From Aureococcus anophagefferens (Eukaryota; Sar; Pelagophyceae; Pelagomonadales; Pelagomonadaceae): DNA of 64,000 nt. The stretch is taken from contig NW_008705567.1 of the NCBI RefSeq assembly GCF_000186865.1, positions 1,119,757 through 1,183,756 of the forward strand. Reading direction: 5' to 3'. The number at the start of each line of letters is the position of its first letter. Position 1 is the first letter of the stretch. A program made the translations under genes and the position numbers. This document shows positions 58,370 to 64,000 of the stretch, piece by piece. The notes below the pieces were generated by a model. The model had not been told where the DNA came from. It was given only the letters and a program-made list of their open reading frames with translations, and made no database searches.

Positions 58370-59128
58370 ATGGACAGCTCTCAGGAGCATTCGTTCATCG
58401 ACCAAACTGAGCGCTTTCACGTTGCGGGCGGCGACATTGATGCGCTTGTTCGCGTGAGAGGCGACGGAAGTGGTGGCGTGCTCTTCGAGGATGCACCGCA
58501 CGGACGTGGAGGGACTCGCCTGAATAATGCAGCGTTTCGAGGCTACTGTTCGGCCATTAAAACACTCCTCAAACTCGGCGCCGACGTCAACTTGGGGGTT
58601 CCATCCAACCCCCACACGCCACTCCACATCGCCTCTTGGGAAGGCCATCGCGATGCGGCTGTCCTGCTGCTCGACGCGGGCGCGCGGGTCGACGATCGCG
58701 ACGGGAATGGCCGGACCGCGCTCCACATCTCAGCCCGGAAAAATCACTCCAAGTTTTGCAAGCTTCTGCTAAGTCGCGGCGCGTCGCTCGACGCGCGCGA
58801 TAACGCCGACAATATCCCCGAGGCCTACGCGCCCACGACCACAGCCGACTTCCTCGCCGCCGTCCGCGCCGCGGGCGGCTGGCTCCCCTACATCAACGCG
58901 CCGCGCAAGGAACTGCTCGCCCTCCGACAGCGCCTCCCGGCCCTCCGCGCGCGCGGTCGCGCGGCGCCGTCGTCGAGCGTGCGCGCGCACGAGCGGCTCT
59001 TCCTGGACGCGCCCGGCGACGTCTTCGGCCACGTCCTCGCCTTCTGGCGCAGCGACCGCGACGACGTCCCCGCGCGGTCCATGAGCACGCAGGACAGCGC
59101 CGCCATGCCCACCTGGATGGTCGACTAA
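58370..59128 (+). CDS. Ankyrin-repeat protein, paralogue of 51012
   Basis: 252 residues from ATG 58370 (MDSSQEHSFIDQTERFHVAG); the frame is open upstream but that part overlaps the antisense small gene. Ankyrin repeats: YCSAIKTLLKLGADVNLGVP, TPLHIASWEGHRDAAVLLLD, TALHISARKNHSKFCKLLLS. The tail AAGGWLPYINAPRKELLALR, LPALRARGRAA and DVFGHVLAFW is shared with the gene at 51012 (AAGSWKRYSREPSVKLWALR, VFAHVLGFW). As there, the repeat part is lower in GC than the tail. It ends 42 bp from the convergent TPR-like gene. Confidence 0.85.
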   Translation: MDSSQEHSFIDQTERFHVAGGDIDALVRVRGDGSGGVLFEDAPHGRGGTRLNNAAFRGYCSAIKTLLKLGADVNLGVPSNPHTPLHIASWEGHRDAAVLLLDAGARVDDRDGNGRTALHISARKNHSKFCKLLLSRGASLDARDNADNIPEAYAPTTTADFLAAVRAAGGWLPYINAPRKELLALRQRLPALRARGRAAPSSSVRAHERLFLDAPGDVFGHVLAFWRSDRDDVPARSMSTQDSAAMPTWMVD

Positions 59129-59170
59129 AACTAAAAGCCGAAGACGCCCACCAATGCGACCGTGCGAATC

Positions 59171-60166
59171 TTACGTCTCCGCCAGCACCAGCCTCCCGGG
59201 GAGGTGGTCGAGCGCCGCGGCCTCGTCCTCGCCGTCGCCGTCCGGGTCGTCGCCGTCGAGGGGCGGCGTCTTGCCCGTGTACCTCCCATAGAGGATCGGC
59301 GCGTCGTTGCGGAGCCCCTCGATCTGGGCCCACTTCTTCCGGAGGCGCTGGCGGCGGATGTCGTTGGCCGACATGAAGGGGTCGAGCTCGAGGCCGAGCT
59401 TCGTCGGGTCGGGTGCGTCCGCGTCCGGGTCCGGCGGCGCCCAGGGCTTCGGCGGCGCGTCGGCCGCCGGCGCGGCGTCGAGGGGCAGCGCGTCGCCGTC
59501 GGCCGGCGGGTCGCGCCCGGCGAAGCGGCCGTAGAGCACGGGGTCCTCCTTCTCGATGCCCGCGCCCTTCTTCTCGCGGTCCTTGCGCGTCGCGCGGTGC
59601 ATCGTCGCGGCGAGCGTCGGGTGGGCGTCGAGCTTCGCCAGGTTGCGCCGCGCGGTCTCGAGCCGCGGCGACTCCGGGTCCTGCTCGGCGAGCGTCTCGA
59701 TGATCGTCTCGAACTCGACGGCGGCCTCGGGCCGCCGGTTCGCGGCCGCGAGGGTCTCGCCGAGGGCCATGCGGGCCTTGAGCGTGACGTGGTGGTCGCG
59801 GCCCACGGCCTCGCCGAAGAGCGCGAGCGCGACGCGGAAGCTCTCGGCCGCGAGGGCCAGCGCGCGCTCGCGCCGCTCCGCGGCGGCCCTCAGGATCTCG
59901 CCGACCTTGAGCAGGCTCGTCGCGACGGCCAGGGGGCTGTCCGTGCCCTTGTAGGCGACGGACACCGCGATGGACTCGACGGCGGCCCGCGCGCTCGGGT
60001 GGAGGGCTTTGCGCAGCACGCGGTCGGAGATGAGGCCCTCGAGGAAGGCGACGGGGTCGACGAAGGGCTCCGGCTCGCGGTCCTCCGGCTCGTCGCCGGG
60101 CACGGGCGGCGACGCGCCGGGCAGGTTCGCCACGACGTCCTCCGGCGGCAGGGGCAGCCCCCCCAT
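59171..60166 (-). CDS. TPR-like helical protein of unknown function
   Basis: 331 residues from ATG 60166 (MGGLPLPPEDVVANLPG). Residues about 75-190 contain helical pairs of TPR type (VATSLLKVGEILRAAAERRE, FRVALALFGEAVGRDHHVTL, GETLAAANRRPEAAVEFETI). Two copies of a short motif follow: DPVLYGRFAGRDPP and APILYGRYTGKTPP, 85 residues apart, together with MSANDIRRQRLRKKWAQIEG. I do not know the family; the LYGR(F/Y).G..PP repeat may bind a partner. Only 53 bp separate its start from the divergent UBX gene. Confidence 0.65.
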   Translation of the reverse strand: MGGLPLPPEDVVANLPGASPPVPGDEPEDREPEPFVDPVAFLEGLISDRVLRKALHPSARAAVESIAVSVAYKGTDSPLAVATSLLKVGEILRAAAERRERALALAAESFRVALALFGEAVGRDHHVTLKARMALGETLAAANRRPEAAVEFETIIETLAEQDPESPRLETARRNLAKLDAHPTLAATMHRATRKDREKKGAGIEKEDPVLYGRFAGRDPPADGDALPLDAAPAADAPPKPWAPPDPDADAPDPTKLGLELDPFMSANDIRRQRLRKKWAQIEGLRNDAPILYGRYTGKTPPLDGDDPDGDGEDEAAALDHLPGRLVLAET

Positions 60167-60219
60167 CGTCGAGCGCTGCGCGAAGCCAACGGTGCCGTTG
60201 GACGCTGCCCGCAACGACG

Positions 60220-61527
60220 ATGGTCCCGCCGCCCAAGAAGCCCATGCCGGAGAAGCTCCGCGACGCGCTGAACAAGCAGCGGGGCCCCTACGCGCCGGAG
60301 CCGGCGGCCCTCGCCTACGCCAAGCCCGAGGACCCGCACAGCGCCGAGCGCAAGATGCTCGAGCAGATCCTCAACGGCTGCGCCGACGTGCCGAGCTTCG
60401 ACGCGTCGCCGCGGCCGGACCCGCAGGCGTCCAACGACCTCGTGGCCCAGATGGCGGGCCGGCTCGGCAAGCTCGAGGCGAGCCTGCGCCATCTCCGCGA
60501 CGAGGCCGCGGCGAAGGACGAGGCGCTCGCGGGGCTCCGGGACGAGGTCGCGCGGCTCCGCGCGCGCGACGGCGACGAGGACGAGCTCTACGAGGAGAAC
60601 GACGCGCTCCGGGCGCGGCTCCGGGAGATGGAGAAGTTCCTGAGCGACTACGGCCTCGTATGGGTCGGCGGCGACGCGACGCGGCCGACACGGGAGGACA
60701 AACCAACGGACGAGCCGCCGCGGTCGGCGACGCGGCCCGCGGCGCCGCGCGTCGACACGGCGCGCCTCGTCGAGGCGCTCCGCGTGCTCAACGCGCGCGT
60801 CCTCGGCGACCGGCCCCAGGTCCACGTCGAGGGCACGCGCGCGCGGTTCAAGCTCAAGGACGGCGAGCGCGTCGCCGTCTACGCGGACGGGTTGCTCATC
60901 AACGGCGGGCCCTTCCGGCCCTACGGGTCGCCGACGTGCCGGGCCTTCGTGGACGACGTATTGGACGGCTACTTCCCCGCGGAGTTCAAGGACCGCTACC
61001 CGGACGGCGTGCCCTTCGACGTCAAGGACGTCTCGAGCGAACAGTACGCGAGTTACGGCGAGGCGTTCGGCGGCGCGGGCCGCGCGACGGGCCGCCGCGT
61101 GCGCACGCTCGCCGACGTCGGCGACCGCGACATCGCGCCCGTCGCGCCGGAGGCCCTCCTCGCGAAGCTGCCGGCGAGCACGGTGAGCGCGGACGGCCGC
61201 GTCGTCGACGTCCGCGAGGCGGTGCGCCGCCGCCTGGCGGGCGACCCGGCGGCGCCGCCCGTGGCCTTTGCGAGCGACGCCGACGACCGCATCGCCACGC
61301 TGCAGGTGCGCACGCACACGGGGACCAAGTTCGTCGTCAAGCTCGGCTACGACGCCTGCGTCGGCGACCTCCGGTCGGAGATCGACGCGCGCCTCGGCGC
61401 GGCCGCGCCGGCCTACGACGTGCGCACGGCGTTCCCGGCCAAAGCCTACGGCGACGACGCCGCGACGCTCGAGGGCGCGGGGCTCGTGCCCACGGCCGTC
61501 ATCCTCGTCCAGAAGCGGAGTCCCTAA
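60220..61527 (+). CDS. SEP-UBX protein, UBXN11 (Socius)-like
   Basis: 435 residues from ATG 60220. A coiled coil (about 70-145: GRLGKLEASLRHLRDEAAAK, LRARLREMEKFLSDYG) precedes a SEP domain (about 210-270: VAVYADGLLINGGPFRPYGS, FVDDVLDGYFPAEF) and a C-terminal UBX domain (about 365-433: IATLQVRTHTGTKFVVKLGY, YDVRTAFPAKAYGDDAATLE). This order is that of UBXN11. UBX proteins recruit the p97/Cdc48 ATPase to substrates. The C-terminal UBX lacks a clear FPR loop (PAK instead), which can weaken p97 binding. The stop is 3 bp from that of the convergent gene. Confidence 0.85.
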   Translation: MVPPPKKPMPEKLRDALNKQRGPYAPEPAALAYAKPEDPHSAERKMLEQILNGCADVPSFDASPRPDPQASNDLVAQMAGRLGKLEASLRHLRDEAAAKDEALAGLRDEVARLRARDGDEDELYEENDALRARLREMEKFLSDYGLVWVGGDATRPTREDKPTDEPPRSATRPAAPRVDTARLVEALRVLNARVLGDRPQVHVEGTRARFKLKDGERVAVYADGLLINGGPFRPYGSPTCRAFVDDVLDGYFPAEFKDRYPDGVPFDVKDVSSEQYASYGEAFGGAGRATGRRVRTLADVGDRDIAPVAPEALLAKLPASTVSADGRVVDVREAVRRRLAGDPAAPPVAFASDADDRIATLQVRTHTGTKFVVKLGYDACVGDLRSEIDARLGAAAPAYDVRTAFPAKAYGDDAATLEGAGLVPTAVILVQKRSP

Positions 61528-61530
61528 CCG

Positions 61531-62166
61531 TCATTCGACGTCGCGCAGCTGGGGCCGGAGCGCGGCGCGCAGCCTCAGGAGCGCCGCGCGCGCGGGCGCC
61601 TCGTCCTTGGGCTCGGGCGCGGCGACCTTGAGCTCGACGAGCGTGTGGTCGGCGTCCGACGACCGGAGCACGCTGGCGACGCAGCCGCTCGCGTGGCCGT
61701 AGCTCCGGCCGGAGACGGACCGCGCGCCGGGCCGCTCGACGAGGCCGAGGCCCGCGAGCGCGTCGGCGCCGCCCGTCGACGACGACCGGTGGCGCCGCCG
61801 CGCGGCGTCCTCGCCGGGCCGGTAGAGCGCGGACCGCTCGACGACGACGCGGCCGCCGGGCTCCGGCAGGTCGACGCCCGCCGCGGCGAACTCGTCCGCC
61901 GCGGCGCCGCAGAGCGCGCGGCCCGCGCCGTCGTCGCCGAGGGCGAGCTCGCGCGTCCGCCGCAGGCGGAAGAGCTGGCCCGCCGTCTTGCGCCGCTTCA
62001 GGGGCCGCTCGCGCACGGGCAGGTCCGGCGCGGCGAGGAGCTGCTCGTCGTACCAGAAGAGCGCCGTGCGCGCCGGCTCGCAGAGCATGCGCAGCTTCAC
62101 GAGCAGCGGCTCGAGGTCGTTCTCCGCTACCGATCCGCGCACGTAGAGCTCCGTCTGCTCGGGCAT
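61531..62166 (-). CDS. Possible Mediator subunit 18
   Basis: 211 residues from ATG 62166 (MPEQTELYVRGSVAENDLEP). The opening strand and helix (ELYVRGSV...DLEPLLVKLRMLCEPA) and the closing strand and helix (HTLVELKVAAPEPKDEAPAR, LLRLRAALRPQL) follow the layout of MED18, a two-lobed beta barrel in the Mediator head. The basic stretch VRERPLKRRKTAGQLFRLRR fits the usual RLR region. Identity is too low for certainty. The frame continues upstream to 62226 but the start at 62166 fits the family. It ends 3 bp from the UBX gene. Confidence 0.45.
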   Translation of the reverse strand: MPEQTELYVRGSVAENDLEPLLVKLRMLCEPARTALFWYDEQLLAAPDLPVRERPLKRRKTAGQLFRLRRTRELALGDDGAGRALCGAAADEFAAAGVDLPEPGGRVVVERSALYRPGEDAARRRHRSSSTGGADALAGLGLVERPGARSVSGRSYGHASGCVASVLRSSDADHTLVELKVAAPEPKDEAPARAALLRLRAALRPQLRDVE

Positions 62167-62358
62167 CGGTGGGGCGACGGCGCGGTGCGCGCGCGCGAGG
62201 CTCCAAGGGCTCGAGCTCGACATCAAAACTTCAGCACGACTGCATCGAGTACTTCAACCAAAGGTCGTGATTAAGCGTGAGCGCCGCGGCTGCCCGGACC
62301 GCTTACCATAGGTTCAATGACTTCGAGCAAATTTTCACGCAATCCCCTCGCGCGGTCC

Positions 62359-63171
62359 TCAGTAGCCCGTCGGGGACGCGGCGTGCGCGCCGTCGAGGGG
62401 CTCGATGACGTTGTAGTGGATGGGCGAGACGTAGGCGAGGAAGCACTCGCGGGTCCCCGGCGGCGGCCGGCCGTCGGCCATCGCGAGGCTGTCCGGCGAG
62501 TAGTGGAGCAGCCAGTTCTCGTGCTCCGTGGTGACGACGTGAACGACGACGCCGTACTCGTCGCAGGCCGCGCGCAGCGTGAGCTCGTCGCCCCAGGTCC
62601 GCGACGTCGCCATCTTCGCGAGGTAGCGCCGCCACTCGTCGTCGTCGCCGATGTAGAACGAGTACTCGAGGGAGTGCGACGTCAGCCGCGCGACGACGCG
62701 CTCGCGGACGGTGCCGTGGTACTTCTGGTCGCCGTAGAGCTCCTGCGCGAGGCTCCGGAACTGGCAGTTGCCGTCGTCCTCCATGTGGACGACCTTCACC
62801 TTGACGTGGGCCGCGCGCTGCCGCAGCAGCTTGAGGCCGTCGGCGATCGCGTCCTCGCGCGAGAACGACGACCGCGCCTGCTCCGCGTCCCGTTCGACGG
62901 CCGACGGCCCGCGGACGAGGGCGACGTTCGACTCGCAGCCCTTGTCCTTGCGGGCCTGCACGACCTTCTGGGCGTGGTGCGCCCGCTCGAGGAAGATGGT
63001 CGCGGCGGTCAGCGTGAGCTCGACGCGGTGAGGGGTGGAGTGCTGGATGAGGTGCTTCGCGAGGCCCGCGTCGTAGGCCGCGCGGTCGCCGACGAGCGTC
63101 GGCGGCGGGAGGCTCGACGACGACGACGCAATGGCCGAATCCCCGAAGCACAGGGAGAGGCAGCCCATCAT
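62359..63171 (-). CDS. OTU-domain deubiquitinase with N-terminal acylation motif
   Basis: 270 residues from ATG 63171 (or the next ATG, 63168, giving MGCLSLCFGDS). MGCxxxC is a classic N-myristoylation plus palmitoylation start, predicting membrane attachment. The OTU domain has the catalytic block VVHMEDDGNCQFRSLAQELY (Asp, Cys) and YVSPIHYNVI (His) at the end, with WGDELTLRAACDEYGVVVHV in between. A helical segment (about 45-110) precedes it. OTU enzymes cut ubiquitin chains. With the VWA-CaaX and globin-ligase genes, it is one of several ubiquitin-related genes in this window. Confidence 0.85.
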   Translation of the reverse strand: MMGCLSLCFGDSAIASSSSSLPPPTLVGDRAAYDAGLAKHLIQHSTPHRVELTLTAATIFLERAHHAQKVVQARKDKGCESNVALVRGPSAVERDAEQARSSFSREDAIADGLKLLRQRAAHVKVKVVHMEDDGNCQFRSLAQELYGDQKYHGTVRERVVARLTSHSLEYSFYIGDDDEWRRYLAKMATSRTWGDELTLRAACDEYGVVVHVVTTEHENWLLHYSPDSLAMADGRPPPGTRECFLAYVSPIHYNVIEPLDGAHAASPTGY

Positions 63172-63301
63172 TGCTGGCCACTGAGAAGACGTTGGACTAG
63201 TTGTTGAAGGGATGTTGAAAAAGAATGGTGAGGCGATCAAGAAACGTTGATCGATGGTACAGATGGTGCTCGTGGGCGACCCCACCTAGCGCAGCCCCTC
63301 G

Positions 63302-64000
63302 ATGGCGGACCTGCCCACGGCGATGCTCTCCTGGGCCTGGTTCGCCGCGACGGAGGCGTCCTGGGTCGCGGCCGTCGTCGTCCCGCCGTCGGTCCGCTTC
63401 GTGAACAACGCCCTGGGCCTCTGCCTCTTCGTGGCCTTCACGCTGCTGAGCCACGCGTGGATCCACCGGTGCTACGTCGTCGGCACGTTGCTGGCCCCCT
63501 ACTTCCTCGACCTCGAGTTCGAGGCCGAGCGCATCGACGCCCAGATCGCCTGGGACCCCGTCTTCACGTCGTTCCTCGCGTCGCTCCGCGAGCCGCGCGA
63601 CGTCTGGGCGCGCTGCTACGACCTGGGGCGCGTCGGCCGGCGCCTGCGCCAGTGCGGCTACGTGCCCGTGATCCAGATCGTCCTCGACGTCCACCGCCTC
63701 ACGCTCTTCACGCCGCCGCCGTCGCGGCGCAGGGAGGAGCGCGCGTTCATGATCAAGCACGCGACCGTCACGCTGTCCAACGCCTGGCACCCGGACCACC
63801 GGCTGAAGAAGAAGCGGCGCCTGCGCGACCTCGTCAAGGGCGCGCGGCCGGCCCTCGCGCGCACGGTCTCGAAGATGCCGTCGATGAAATCCCCCAAGAA
63901 CGGTTCGCCGAAGCCGCCGGCGCGGTCGCCGCCGAAGGCGACGCCGAAGCGGAGGAGCGACCCGTCGGCGCCGACGACGCCGACGCGCACCCTGCGGTCC
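63302..64000 (+). CDS. Membrane-anchored protein, partial at the right edge
   Basis: From ATG 63302 the frame runs open to the end, 233 codons. The N-terminus (MADLPTAMLSWAWFAATEAS) contains hydrophobic stretches; LGLCLFVAFTLLSHAWIH and CYVVGTLLAPYFLDLEFEAE form likely membrane segments. A helical part follows (DVWARCYDLGRVGRRLRQCG), then a strongly basic Ser/Pro/Lys tail (KKKRRLRDLVKGARPALA, KSPKNGSPKPPARSPPKATP). I do not recognise it. It is divergent from the OTU gene, 130 bp apart. Confidence 0.6.
   Translation, partial: MADLPTAMLSWAWFAATEASWVAAVVVPPSVRFVNNALGLCLFVAFTLLSHAWIHRCYVVGTLLAPYFLDLEFEAERIDAQIAWDPVFTSFLASLREPRDVWARCYDLGRVGRRLRQCGYVPVIQIVLDVHRLTLFTPPPSRRREERAFMIKHATVTLSNAWHPDHRLKKKRRLRDLVKGARPALARTVSKMPSMKSPKNGSPKPPARSPPKATPKRRSDPSAPTTPTRTLRS

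Noticed and set aside
1..64000. CRISPR arrays, tRNA or rRNA genes
   Set aside because: No regular spacer-repeat array and no convincing tRNA or rRNA sequence was seen; the window is nuclear eukaryotic DNA.

Overview
The window is nuclear DNA of a very GC-rich, gene-dense photosynthetic stramenopile, most likely the pelagophyte Aureococcus anophagefferens or a close relative. Three things point there. A fucoxanthin-type light-harvesting gene (40459-41064), a SET-domain gene (16407-17621) and a short gene at 50061-50561 begin with signal peptides followed by an ASAFAP-like motif (AISF, AVAFQAP, TSAFAP), the plastid-import signature of heterokonts. Nearly all genes are single-exon and tightly packed on both strands. 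Six introns are copies of short transposons with terminal inverted repeats and 8-bp target duplications, i.e. the 'introners' described by Huff, Zilberman and Roy (2016) in Aureococcus and Micromonas.

Layout. 1-13 kb: a giant coiled-coil gene running off the left edge, an ADCK/UbiB-type kinase carrying an introner, a 1.8-kb lower-GC stretch without a recognisable gene, a lower-GC F-box-like gene and a leucine-rich-repeat gene. 13-22 kb: a CFAP97/Hemingway-domain protein with EF-hand-like pairs, a DUF285 relic, a plastid SET protein, a membrane-anchored FABP-like protein, an RRM protein, and a divergent pair of VWA-CaaX and three-helix membrane genes. 22-34 kb: a remarkable multi-globin/U-box/RBR-like gene, an ERK7-like kinase interrupted by a 420-N gap, a coiled-coil gene, a rhamnose-synthesis reductase (NRS/ER), a PH-plus-actin-like protein and a GT4 glycosyltransferase. 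34-36 kb: a stretch with a long hairpin and a probable gene relic. 36-48 kb: ATP23 protease, a secreted protein, an alpha/beta hydrolase, a GC-rich tandem repeat, LHC, CPSF73, and a 1194-aa gene with two introners. 48-64 kb: a small cysteine-rich gene with an introner, MYND, plastid, ankyrin, MIC60, CysRS (introner), PQ-loop, DUF1415 with an upstream overlapping 54-codon frame, ankyrin, TPR-like, UBXN11-like, possible MED18, OTU protease and a partial membrane gene.

The most interesting items are the globin-U-box-RBR fusion (22452-26024), which looks like a heme-linked ubiquitin ligase, and the introner set. All six introners obey one rule: the intron starts with the left 8-bp target duplication, which begins GC or GT, and ends with the CAG of the element, so the right duplication restores the exon exactly. 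All functional calls are from reading the sequence only; no database search was run.
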